From positions 1 to 11,896 of the forward strand of contig JALRDA010000046.1 in the NCBI GenBank assembly GCA_023257145.1: DNA of 11,896 nt, in the 5' to 3' direction. The notes under the pieces were generated by a model. That model was given only the letters and a program-made list of their open reading frames with translations. It did not search any database and was not told the DNA's origin. This DNA comes from Candidatus Saccharimonadia bacterium (lineage in GTDB: Bacteria; Patescibacteriota; Saccharimonadia; Saccharimonadales; Saccharimonadaceae). This document shows, one piece after another, positions 5,212 through 11,301 of this stretch. The first letter of the stretch is position 1, and the number at the start of each line of letters is the position of its first letter. The position numbers and the translations under genes are program-made.

Positions 5212-5313
5212 CTACTTATCCTTGCGGCGTTTCAATACCATGTAGAGAATGTATCCAATTGTCAAAGCCGCGAGGGCTATTTCTAATACTGCTATTAGAA
5301 TATTGGAATCCAT
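5212..5313 (-). CDS. 33-aa single-pass membrane peptide between S8 and L6 (unrecognised)
   Basis: An ATG at 5313-5311, four bases after the S8 stop, opens a 33-codon frame ending in TAG (5212-5214). The peptide starts MDSNILIAVLEIALAALTIG and ends YILYMVLKRRKDK. Residues about 5-27 are one continuous hydrophobic helix, broken only by Glu11, and the end is strongly basic (KRRKDK). The positive-inside rule predicts N-out, C-in in the cytoplasmic membrane. The spacing resembles that of the real genes here, and a strong terminator follows, so this is the last ORF of the S8-side transcript. The SD is weak: AAGG 12 bases upstream inside the S8 tail, so translation probably depends on ribosomes ending S8. 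No family is recognised. A chance ORF is possible, but a clean helix with a basic tail is unlikely in random sequence. Confidence 0.65.
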   Translation of the reverse strand: MDSNILIAVLEIALAALTIGYILYMVLKRRKDK

Positions 5314-5317
5314 TTTA

Positions 5318-5719
5318 CTAGTAAACCTTAAGAAGTAGTTCGCCGCCAAGTTTTTGCTTTACAGCTTCTTGGCCAGTGATCACACCCTTGCTAGTACTGA
5401 TCAAAACGATACCACGGCCGCTTTTAACGCGTGGGATGTCAGCTGAACCGACATAGACACGACGTCCTGGCTTTGACAATCGAGTTAATTCGGTAAACTT
5501 CGCGTTTTCACCTGGCTTGTTAATAGTAACAACCAGTGTGTCGCGTGGCTTGCCAGCTTCAACTTTTACGTCAGTGATATAGTGTGATTTTTTAAGTTGT
5601 TCAGCAACAACTTTCTTTAGCTTGCTTGATGGAACGCGAATTTCGTTCTTGCCAACCATAGCCGCATTTCGGATGCGAGTTAGTAGGTCAGCGATTGGGT
5701 CAGTTGATTGTAATGACAT
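5318..5719 (-). CDS. rpsH: 30S ribosomal protein S8
   Basis: A primary binder of the central domain of 16S rRNA; in E. coli it also represses its own operon by binding mRNA. The 133-aa length is usual. The N-terminus MSLQSTDPIADLLTRIRNA is the standard S8 start, and the C-terminus has the signature GRGIVLISTSKGVITGQEA (101-119) followed by GGELLLKVY. The frame is open to 5740, but the ATG at 5719 matches the family start and has AAGGA about eight bases upstream; the longer form would overlap S14. The 14-base gap from S14 is the longest spacing within this first unit. Stop TAG, four bases before the 33-aa membrane ORF. Confidence 0.97.
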   Translation of the reverse strand: MSLQSTDPIADLLTRIRNAAMVGKNEIRVPSSKLKKVVAEQLKKSHYITDVKVEAGKPRDTLVVTINKPGENAKFTELTRLSKPGRRVYVGSADIPRVKSGRGIVLISTSKGVITGQEAVKQKLGGELLLKVY

Positions 5720-5733
5720 ATCTGTTTCCTTTC

Positions 5734-6003
5734 CTACCAACTACTCTTTGTAATACCAGGGATTTCGCCCTTTGATGCTTTTTCACGGAAATTGATACGG
5801 TTGAGGCCGAAGCGTCGCATGTATCCACGTGGTCGTCCGTGTAGGACGTCACGGTTTTTAAATCGTGATGGTGAGCTGTTCAAAGGAAGCTTCTGTAGTC
5901 CCTCTAGATCACCAAGTTCTTTGAGTTCAGCGCGCTTTGCAGCAAACTTCAAAATCATTTTCTTTCGTTTTACATCGCGAGCGATCATTGATTTCTTAGC
6001 CAT
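5734..6003 (-). CDS. rpsN: 30S ribosomal protein S14 (zinc-free short form)
   Basis: A small-subunit head protein. It is 89 aa, with the family signature RDVLHGRPRGYMRRFGLNRINFREKA at residues 51-76. It has no cysteine, so it is the zinc-independent form; it is shorter than the 101-residue E. coli protein and longer than the 61-residue zinc-binding form. The ATG shares its A with the L5 stop (TAATG), with GAAGGAGG encoded in the L5 C-terminus as the SD. The order L5-S14-S8 is the standard bacterial one. Confidence 0.97.
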   Translation of the reverse strand: MAKKSMIARDVKRKKMILKFAAKRAELKELGDLEGLQKLPLNSSPSRFKNRDVLHGRPRGYMRRFGLNRINFREKASKGEIPGITKSSW

Positions 6004-6587
6004 TAGCGTTTGCCTCCTTCTTTCTCAAACGGCATACCGAATTTTTCAAGTAGTGCACGTGAATGAGCTGGGCTTTCGTTCGTAATGTTGAACGTTACCT
6101 GCAAACCGTGAAGTACTTGTGTTTCTTCAAAGGTTAGTTCTGGGAAGATTGATTGCTCAATAATACCCAAGTTATAGTTGCCACCCTTGTCAAAACCTTT
6201 TGCACCGATACCGTGGAAGTCACGGACACGTGGCAATGCAACGTTTGAAAGGCGGTCTAGGAATTCGTACATACGAGCACCACGAAGTGTGACACTAATA
6301 CCCACACGGTTCATACCAGCACGGATTTTGAAACCAGCGATTGATTTCTTTGCCATGCGGTCAACTGGTGCTTGACCAGTGATTTTCACCAATGTATTTT
6401 TTACGACTTCGTAGAAACGCTTGTCGTCTTTGTTCTTGCCGATACCAACACTCACTACGATTTTCTCGAGCTTTGGTACTTGGTGTACGTTCGCAAGATT
6501 CAATTCGGTTTGTAGTTCTTTGACAAATTGATCTTTGTACAAAGCTTTCAAACGAGGAGTAGCGGCAGTAGTTGTAGCTTTTGCCAT
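6003..6587 (-). CDS. rplE: 50S ribosomal protein L5
   Basis: A 5S rRNA-binding protein of the central protuberance that contacts the P-site tRNA. The 194-aa product is slightly longer than the usual 180 because of a threonine/alanine-rich N-terminus (MAKATTTAATPRLKALY). Diagnostic stretches are VPKLEKIVVSVGIG (37-50), GQAPVDRMAKKSIAGFKIR, TLRGARMYEFLDRL, LPRVRDFHGI and FPELTFEETQVLHGLQVTF. The ATG overlaps the L24 stop in TAATG; AAGGAG in the last L24 codons is the SD. It ends in KEGGKR, whose codons carry the SD of S14. Confidence 0.97.
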   Translation of the reverse strand: MAKATTTAATPRLKALYKDQFVKELQTELNLANVHQVPKLEKIVVSVGIGKNKDDKRFYEVVKNTLVKITGQAPVDRMAKKSIAGFKIRAGMNRVGISVTLRGARMYEFLDRLSNVALPRVRDFHGIGAKGFDKGGNYNLGIIEQSIFPELTFEETQVLHGLQVTFNITNESPAHSRALLEKFGMPFEKEGGKR

Positions 6588-6910
6588 TACTTGATCTCCT
6601 TATTCTTTGCCTGTCGGGCTAGGCGAACCTTTGCACCTTCGGCGGTCTTAGTGTAGCCAACGCGGCTTGTTGTTGCTGCTTTCGCGTCAACAACCAATGC
6701 AACCTTGTGTAGGGAAACAGGAACATGAATGTCCTTGCTGCCACCACGTGGGTTAAGCTGTGATGGTTTTACGTGGCGGTGTTTGTTACCAACACCTTCA
6801 ACGAGTACCATGTTTTTCTTAGCGAGTACCTGAAGTACTTTACCAGTTGTGCCTTTTTTAGCACCGCTGATTAGTTTGACGATATCGTCTTTTTGAATAC
6901 GATTAGCCAT
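6587..6910 (-). CDS. rplX: 50S ribosomal protein L24
   Basis: An assembly-initiator protein that binds the 5' end of 23S rRNA, near the exit of the peptide tunnel. It is 107 aa. A KOW domain lies at the N-terminus (DDIVKLISGAKKGTTGKVLQV, residues 8-28), followed by VLVEGVGNKHRHVKPSQ, the typical L24 strand and rRNA-contact segment. The start lies two bases after the L14 stop, with GGAGGT about nine bases upstream inside the L14 tail. The stop overlaps the L5 start. Confidence 0.97.
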   Translation of the reverse strand: MANRIQKDDIVKLISGAKKGTTGKVLQVLAKKNMVLVEGVGNKHRHVKPSQLNPRGGSKDIHVPVSLHKVALVVDAKAATTSRVGYTKTAEGAKVRLARQAKNKEIK

Positions 6911-6912
6911 AA

Positions 6913-7281
6913 TTATAGTACCTCCGGCGCTAGGCTGATGATCTTTGCGTAGCCCATGTCGCGAAGTTCGCGTGGAACTGGACCGAAGACACGCGTACCC
7001 TTAGGGTTCTTGTCTTCACCGATAATGACACATGCATTATCGTCAAATGCGATAGTGCTGCCGTCTTTACGGTTAATCGCTTTTTTAGTACGAACAACAA
7101 CAGCTTTCACTACTGATTTTCGCTTAACAGTACCGGTTGGGTTAGCTGTCTTTACGGTAGCGACAAAAATGTCACCAACACGAGCGTAACGACGCTTCGT
7201 GCCACCAAGAACGCGAATACAAAGGACTTCCTTTGCACCGCTGTTATCGGTTACTTTTAGTCGGGTTTCTTGCTGAATCAT
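6913..7281 (-). CDS. rplN: 50S ribosomal protein L14
   Basis: An interface protein that helps form inter-subunit bridges. At 122 aa it has exactly the family length, with the standard start MIQQETRLKVTDNSGAKEVLCIRVLGG and the motifs VGDIFVATVKTANP, VVVRTKKAINRKDGS, FDDNACVII and GTRVFGPVPRELRD. The C-terminus ends PEVL, whose codons (CCGGAGGTACTA) contain the SD of L24. It starts two bases after the S17 stop. Highly conserved and unambiguous. Confidence 0.98.
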   Translation of the reverse strand: MIQQETRLKVTDNSGAKEVLCIRVLGGTKRRYARVGDIFVATVKTANPTGTVKRKSVVKAVVVRTKKAINRKDGSTIAFDDNACVIIGEDKNPKGTRVFGPVPRELRDMGYAKIISLAPEVL

Positions 7282-7283
7282 AA

Positions 7284-7562
7284 CTAAGCCTTTGCCTCGT
7301 CTTCTTTCAGCTCGATTGAACCGCGTGATTTCTCAAGAATCGTCTCTAGTTTGTAAGCTTTTCGCTTTGAAACAGGACGAGTTGGTGAAATAACGACTAG
7401 ATCACCCTTGCTCGCTTCGTTCTTCTCATCGTGAGCTGCGTACTTGCGGGTCACAGTGTACTGCTTGCCATAAATAGGATGCGTTTCACGACTAGTAACA
7501 GCGATGGTAATAGTTTTATCTGCGACGTCCGATGTCACAGTACCAGTCAATGTCTTGGCCAT
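7284..7562 (-). CDS. rpsQ: 30S ribosomal protein S17
   Basis: A primary 16S rRNA-binding protein of the OB-fold type at the bottom of the small-subunit body. It is 92 aa. It begins MAKTLTGTVTSDVADKTITI and contains THPIYGKQYTVTRKYAAHDE and the signature GDLVVISPTRPVSKRKAYKL, with a charged tail (ELKEDEAKA). The frame is open to 7613, but the ATG at 7562 gives the family start. It leaves one base after the L29 stop and has AAGGAG 10 bases upstream inside the L29 tail. Stop TAG. Confidence 0.96.
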   Translation of the reverse strand: MAKTLTGTVTSDVADKTITIAVTSRETHPIYGKQYTVTRKYAAHDEKNEASKGDLVVISPTRPVSKRKAYKLETILEKSRGSIELKEDEAKA

Positions 7563-7563
7563 A

Positions 7564-7800
7564 TTATTTACTCTCCTTTTGCGCTTCGATTTCAAGGGCT
7601 CGGATAGCACCATGAAGGCGAGCGATATCTTTACGAGTAGAAGTCAGGACACGTGGGTTAGCTACTTCGCCAGCCGCATGACCGCGCTTCAGTGCGATAT
7701 GATCAGCTTGCTTTGCAGCAAGGTCAGTTCGCAACTGCTCGATTGTCTTTACTTCTTCGGCTTGCTTTGCAGCCTTGGTAGTTGTTTTCTTGTCTGCCAT
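7564..7800 (-). CDS. rpmC: 50S ribosomal protein L29
   Basis: A small two-helix protein next to the tunnel exit, beside L23, where signal recognition particle and trigger factor dock. It is 78 aa with a lysine/threonine-rich N-terminal extension. The core TIEQLRTDLAAKQADHIALKRGHAAGEVANPRVLTSTRKDIARLHGAIRALE shows the family pattern of a first helix, a NP(R/S) turn (49-51) and a second helix with the RKxIAR motif. The ATG overlaps the L16 stop (TAATG). The L16-L29-S17 order supports the call. Confidence 0.95.
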   Translation of the reverse strand: MADKKTTTKAAKQAEEVKTIEQLRTDLAAKQADHIALKRGHAAGEVANPRVLTSTRKDIARLHGAIRALEIEAQKESK

Positions 7801-8213
7801 TATGCTTGATCCCTTACGACAAATTTAGTCTTTACAGGAAGTTTGTGTGCAGCAAGACGCATAGCCTCGCGAGCCACTTCTTCTTCAACGCCCTTCATTT
7901 CGAATAGAACGGTGCCGGCCTTAACCTTGGCCACGAAGAATTCTGGGTTACCCTTACCGCTACCCATTTTCACGTCCTGTGGTTTACGAGTACGTGGAGT
8001 ATGCGGGAAGATACGGATCCAGATTTTACCGCCACGTTTGATGTAGCGGGTCATCGCCTGACGAGCTGACTCGATCTGGCGTGACGTAATGTCATTGTTC
8101 GCCTGTGACTGCAATCCGTAGTCGCCGAATGAAACGTACTGACCACGAGTTGCGCGTCCTGGGTTTTTACCCTTGCGAACTTTTCGATACTTAGTTTTCT
8201 TAGGCAATAACAT
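7800..8213 (-). CDS. rplP: 50S ribosomal protein L16
   Basis: A large-subunit protein near the peptidyl-transferase centre and the A-site tRNA elbow. It is 137 aa, the usual length, starting MLLPKKTKYRKVRKGKNPG, with GGKIWIRIFPHTPRTRKPQ (61-79), MGSGKGNPEFFVAKVKAGTVLFEM and EVAREAMRLAAHKLPVKTKFV. The conserved arginine just before MGxGKG, which is hydroxylated in E. coli L16 (Arg81), is a lysine here (Lys82). The ATG overlaps the S3 stop in TAATG. Confidence 0.98.
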   Translation of the reverse strand: MLLPKKTKYRKVRKGKNPGRATRGQYVSFGDYGLQSQANNDITSRQIESARQAMTRYIKRGGKIWIRIFPHTPRTRKPQDVKMGSGKGNPEFFVAKVKAGTVLFEMKGVEEEVAREAMRLAAHKLPVKTKFVVRDQA

Positions 8214-8851
8214 TACTTATCAACCCTTTCACCTTTGTAAATCCAGACCTTAACACCAACGATACCAGCGCCAGGCAATGTTGCGCGTGCGCTGTGGAAG
8301 TCGATGTCAGCACGAAGGGTATGCAATGGAACTGATCCTTCGCTTACTTTTTCCTTACGAGCCATTTCTGCATTGTTTAGACGACCAGCTACTTGGATAC
8401 GAATACCCTTAGCACCTGCAGCCATTGTGTTCTGTGCAGTCATCTTGGTTGCACGACGGAAGTTAATACGTCGTTCAAGTTGACGAGCAATATTCTCAGC
8501 AACAAGCTTTGCAGATAGTTCTGGGCGCTTTACTTCTTCAATATTGATACGAACAGGAAGACTTGCGATCTTCTCGATGTTCGCCTTTAGTTCAGTGACC
8601 CCTGCACCACCACGTCCGATAACAACACCTGCTTTTGCAGTGTGAATCGTAATAGTGATTAGGTTTGCTGAGCGTTCGATTTCGACACGGTCGATCGTTG
8701 GACGTGATGAGAACTTAGCCTCAATCATGTCGCGGATCTTGATGTCTTCTGCCAACCATTTAGCGAAGTCTCGCTTGCCGGCAAACCATCGTGAATCCCA
8801 GTTCTTGGTAAGCTGAAGACGGAAGCTAATAGGGTTTACTTTTTGGCCCAT
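8213..8851 (-). CDS. rpsC: 30S ribosomal protein S3
   Basis: A small-subunit head protein at the mRNA entrance, with helicase-linked function. It is 212 aa. The N-terminus MGQKVNPISFRLQLTKNWDS is standard. A KH domain carries the GRGG loop (VVIGRGGAGV, 76-85), and the C-terminal domain has KGIRIQVAGRLNNAEMARKE and the segment SVPLHTLRADIDFHSARATLPGAGIVGVKVWIYKGE. The start lies one base after the L22 stop, with GAGGAG encoded by the last L22 codons. The L22-S3-L16 order is canonical. Confidence 0.98.
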   Translation of the reverse strand: MGQKVNPISFRLQLTKNWDSRWFAGKRDFAKWLAEDIKIRDMIEAKFSSRPTIDRVEIERSANLITITIHTAKAGVVIGRGGAGVTELKANIEKIASLPVRINIEEVKRPELSAKLVAENIARQLERRINFRRATKMTAQNTMAAGAKGIRIQVAGRLNNAEMARKEKVSEGSVPLHTLRADIDFHSARATLPGAGIVGVKVWIYKGERVDK

Positions 8852-8852
8852 A

Positions 8853-9254
8853 TTATTTAGTCTCCTCTACTTTTTCAGCGACAGGTTTAGCTGCTGCTTT
8901 CTTAGGTTTTTCAGCACCACTTAGTTCAACCAAGATGTGGCTAGACTTCTTTTGGAAAGGAAGTGCGCGGCCGCGGCTTGCTGGTTTGAAACGCTTTAGG
9001 CGAGCACCTGCAGTTACTGACAATGTCGTAATTTCAAGTGTTTTACCGTCAAGGTTGTGGTTGTTAGTTGCGTTTGCCTTAGCGCTTTCGATTGCCTTTT
9101 TAACTGGCAATGCTGCACGCTTTGGCACGTGGTCAAGGATAACAAGTGCGTCAGCAACTGAACGTCCGCGTACAAGTGCAGCAACGAGGCTAACTTTACG
9201 TGGAGTCAGATCAACACCCTTAGCGTATGAACGTACGGTATATTGTTGTGACAT
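8853..9254 (-). CDS. rplV: 50S ribosomal protein L22
   Basis: An early-assembly protein whose long beta hairpin lines the narrow part of the peptide tunnel. It is 133 aa. The start YTVRSYAKGVDLTPRKVSLVAALVRG is typical. The hairpin is the segment AGARLKRFKPASRGRALPFQKKSSHILVEL (82-111). After about residue 115 it carries an extra tail, KPKKAAAKPVAEKVEETK, beyond the usual ~110-residue protein; its last codons contain GAGGAG, the SD of S3. The ATG overlaps the S19 stop (TAATG). Confidence 0.97.
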   Translation of the reverse strand: MSQQYTVRSYAKGVDLTPRKVSLVAALVRGRSVADALVILDHVPKRAALPVKKAIESAKANATNNHNLDGKTLEITTLSVTAGARLKRFKPASRGRALPFQKKSSHILVELSGAEKPKKAAAKPVAEKVEETK

Positions 9255-9520
9255 TACTTCTTGTCCTTTCCGCCGTGCTTGCGGAACTTACGAGTTGGGC
9301 TAAACTCACCGAGTTTGTGGCCAACCATATTTTCAGATACAAGCACAGGAACGTGGATACGACCGTTGTGAACAGCGATCGTCTTGCCTACCATCTCTGG
9401 AGTAATCGTGCTAGCACGAGCCCAAGTTTTGATGATAGTACGGTCATCGGCTGTCAAAGCTGCCACTTTTTTAGCAAGCTTGAAGTCGATGAATGGTCCT
9501 TTTTTGAGTGAACGACTCAT
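9254..9520 (-). CDS. rpsS: 30S ribosomal protein S19
   Basis: A small-subunit head protein that forms a complex with S13 and contacts the A-site tRNA region. It is 88 aa, close to the family length. It begins MSRSLKKGPFIDFKLAKKV, has RASTITPEMVGKTIAVHNGRIHVPV and the signature MVGHKLGEFSPTRKFRKHGG (65-84), and ends KDKK. The ATG lies two bases after the L2 stop, with AGGAGG in the last L2 codons as a near-perfect SD. Confidence 0.98.
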   Translation of the reverse strand: MSRSLKKGPFIDFKLAKKVAALTADDRTIIKTWARASTITPEMVGKTIAVHNGRIHVPVLVSENMVGHKLGEFSPTRKFRKHGGKDKK

Positions 9521-9522
9521 AG

Positions 9523-10362
9523 TTACTTCCTCCTCTTAGCTTCGTGGCGAGATTTAACAATCAACTTGCTGACGTCTTTGCGTCGGCGTGTGCGGTAACC
9601 AAGTGTCAACTGACCCCATGGAGTCTGTGGTGGTTTACCTGGTCCGTGACGGCCACCGTCACCACCACCGTGTGGGTGATCTACGGCGTTCATTACGACA
9701 CCACGTACACTTGGGCGAATACCCTTGCGACGATTACGACCAGCAGAACCGATCTTTACGTTTTGGTGCTGGACGTTACCGACAACACCAAGTGCTGCAG
9801 TGGCTTCCAGACGGAAACGGCGAACTTCGCCAGATGGCAAGCGCACAAGTGCGTGATCGCCTTCTTTTGCCATCAACTGTGCTTTTGCACCTGCTGAACG
9901 AACCATTTGTGCGCCCTTACCAGCAGTGATTTCAATGGCGTAAATTTGTGAACCGACAGGGATCTTTGCAAGTGGCATACGGTTTGACGCTTCAATAGGA
10001 GCATCTTCACCGCTGGCAATTACCTTACCCTTAGTCATTGATGTGTCAGCCAGAACGTAGTGGTAAAGACCATTCTGATCTTTAATACGAGCAATACGAG
10101 CTGAACGGTTAGGGTCGTATTCGATTTCCTCGATAGTTGCAACTGTACCAGGTGCAAGCTTGTGATTCATCAAACGGTGATGTCGTTTTACACCACCACC
10201 ACGGTGACGGACAGTAATACGACCAGTGTTGTTACGACCTGCGTTTTGCTTCTTGCTTTTGATCAAGCTCTTTAGCGGCTTACGAGTAGTAATTTCGCTA
10301 TAGTCTTCGCTTGTCATACCACGACGAGCTGGAGTAGTTGGGTTGTAAGCTTTAATTGGCAT
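9523..10362 (-). CDS. rplB: 50S ribosomal protein L2
   Basis: A core large-subunit protein needed for subunit joining and peptidyl-transferase activity. It is 279 aa, the usual length. The N-terminus MPIKAYNPTTPARRGMT is followed by RNNTGRITVRHRGGGVKRHHR (43-63), the RNA-binding OB-like domain, and an SH3-like second domain. The conserved C-terminal block MNAVDHPHGGGDGGRHGPGKPPQTPWG (224-250) contains the histidines linked with function. It ends KRRK, whose codons form the SD of S19. The ATG overlaps the L23 stop (TAATG) and GAGGAG is encoded by the end of L23. Confidence 0.98.
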   Translation of the reverse strand: MPIKAYNPTTPARRGMTSEDYSEITTRKPLKSLIKSKKQNAGRNNTGRITVRHRGGGVKRHHRLMNHKLAPGTVATIEEIEYDPNRSARIARIKDQNGLYHYVLADTSMTKGKVIASGEDAPIEASNRMPLAKIPVGSQIYAIEITAGKGAQMVRSAGAKAQLMAKEGDHALVRLPSGEVRRFRLEATAALGVVGNVQHQNVKIGSAGRNRRKGIRPSVRGVVMNAVDHPHGGGDGGRHGPGKPPQTPWGQLTLGYRTRRRKDVSKLIVKSRHEAKRRK

Positions 10363-10685
10363 TACTTCTTCTCCTCTGTAGTCTCTGTAGCAGGCTGATC
10401 AAATACCTGGATGCTATCGCCAGCAGCTAGAGTAACGTAAGCTTTCTTAGAGTCTTTACGTGTTGTCTTGCCAGGCTGAGCGCGCTTGCCGCGGCTAAAG
10501 CGAATTGCTTTACCACTTTGTACCAAAGTTTTGATACGCTCTACTTTTACTTCGAACTGAGCTTCCACTGCGGCAACAATCTGTTGCTTATTCGCTGTTA
10601 GTGGAACATTAAATACGTATACATTGTTTTGAGATTGCGCGTAGGCTTTCTCGGTTGCACGTGGGATAACGCTAATATTTGTCAT
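10362..10685 (-). CDS. rplW: 50S ribosomal protein L23
   Basis: A tunnel-exit protein and the docking site for trigger factor and the signal recognition particle. It is 107 aa. It begins MTNISVIPRATEKAYAQ; Glu12 in the ATEKA motif aligns with the chaperone-docking glutamate (E18) of E. coli. The core NVYVFNVPLTANKQQIVAAVEAQFEVKV and the loop GKAIRFSRGKRAQPGKTTRKDSKKAYVTL are typical. A short acidic/basic tail (TETTEEKK) follows. It starts one base after the L4 stop. Confidence 0.97.
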   Translation of the reverse strand: MTNISVIPRATEKAYAQSQNNVYVFNVPLTANKQQIVAAVEAQFEVKVERIKTLVQSGKAIRFSRGKRAQPGKTTRKDSKKAYVTLAAGDSIQVFDQPATETTEEKK

Positions 10686-10686
10686 A

Positions 10687-11301
10687 TTATGCCTCTTCCT
10701 TTGCTAGCCATAGTTTGATCGTATCAACTGATTTAGTTGAAAGAACGATTTTATCGGCGTTTAGGATGTGGTAGACGCTAAGATAGGTGCTACGAACCAA
10801 AAGGGCATTTTGGATATTATTTGTTGCACGCAAAATCTCTGGAGTCTTCTCGTCAACAACGATCAAAACCTTACGGTCTAGCTTGTTGTCAGCCAAGAAT
10901 TTAGCGACTTCACTTGTCTTACCAGTTGTTTTAATGTCTTTGATGACAATCTTGCCAGCTTGGTTAGCTAGTGTTAGCGCCTGGCGAAGTGCCACGTGCT
11001 TGCTTGTCGTTGAAAGACGCTTCTTGTAGTTTTCATTGCCACGAGGACCGAAAACAACACCACCACCGCGCCAGATTGGGTTACGAGATGAACCGAAACG
11101 TGCGCGACCTGTGCCTTTTTGCTTCCAAGGCTTCTTACCACCACCGCGGACTTCGCCACGCTGCTTAGTAGTTGCACTTGCAAGACGTGCGTTAGCTAGG
11201 TAGCTATCGTAGGCAAGTTTTAGTAGTTCGTGGTTTGGAACCTCGACTGCAAAAACGCTAGTTGGTAGAGCAGTTGTAGCTGCTTTAGTAGTCTCAGCCA
11301 T
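10687..11301 (-). CDS. rplD: 50S ribosomal protein L4
   Basis: An early-assembly protein whose long loop reaches the peptide tunnel; in E. coli it represses the S10 operon. It is 204 aa. After an alanine/threonine-rich N-terminus come HELLKLAYDSYLANAR and the tunnel loop TTKQRGEVRGGGKKPWKQKGTGRARFGSSRNPIWRGGGVVFGPRG (44-88), which is diagnostic. The globular domain ends in the SVYHILNADKIVLS segment. The ATG overlaps the L3 stop (TAATG), with GGAGG in the last L3 codons. The promoter and leader of this operon are outside the window, so any L4 autoregulation cannot be judged. Confidence 0.97.
   Translation of the reverse strand: MAETTKAATTALPTSVFAVEVPNHELLKLAYDSYLANARLASATTKQRGEVRGGGKKPWKQKGTGRARFGSSRNPIWRGGGVVFGPRGNENYKKRLSTTSKHVALRQALTLANQAGKIVIKDIKTTGKTSEVAKFLADNKLDRKVLIVVDEKTPEILRATNNIQNALLVRSTYLSVYHILNADKIVLSTKSVDTIKLWLAKEEA

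Noticed and set aside
4907..5245. A 112-codon plus-strand frame across the L6 start and the S8-L6 gap
   Set aside because: It is antisense to L6 and runs through the terminator and the 33-aa ORF; the composition looks like antisense read-through and there is no sign of a family.
7563..7613. A longer S17 starting at 7613
   Set aside because: It overlaps the end of L29; the ATG at 7562 gives the family start MAKTLTG and follows an SD.
9544..9929. Two overlapping plus-strand frames opposite L2
   Set aside because: Both are explained by the reverse complement of L2; neither has recognisable protein features.
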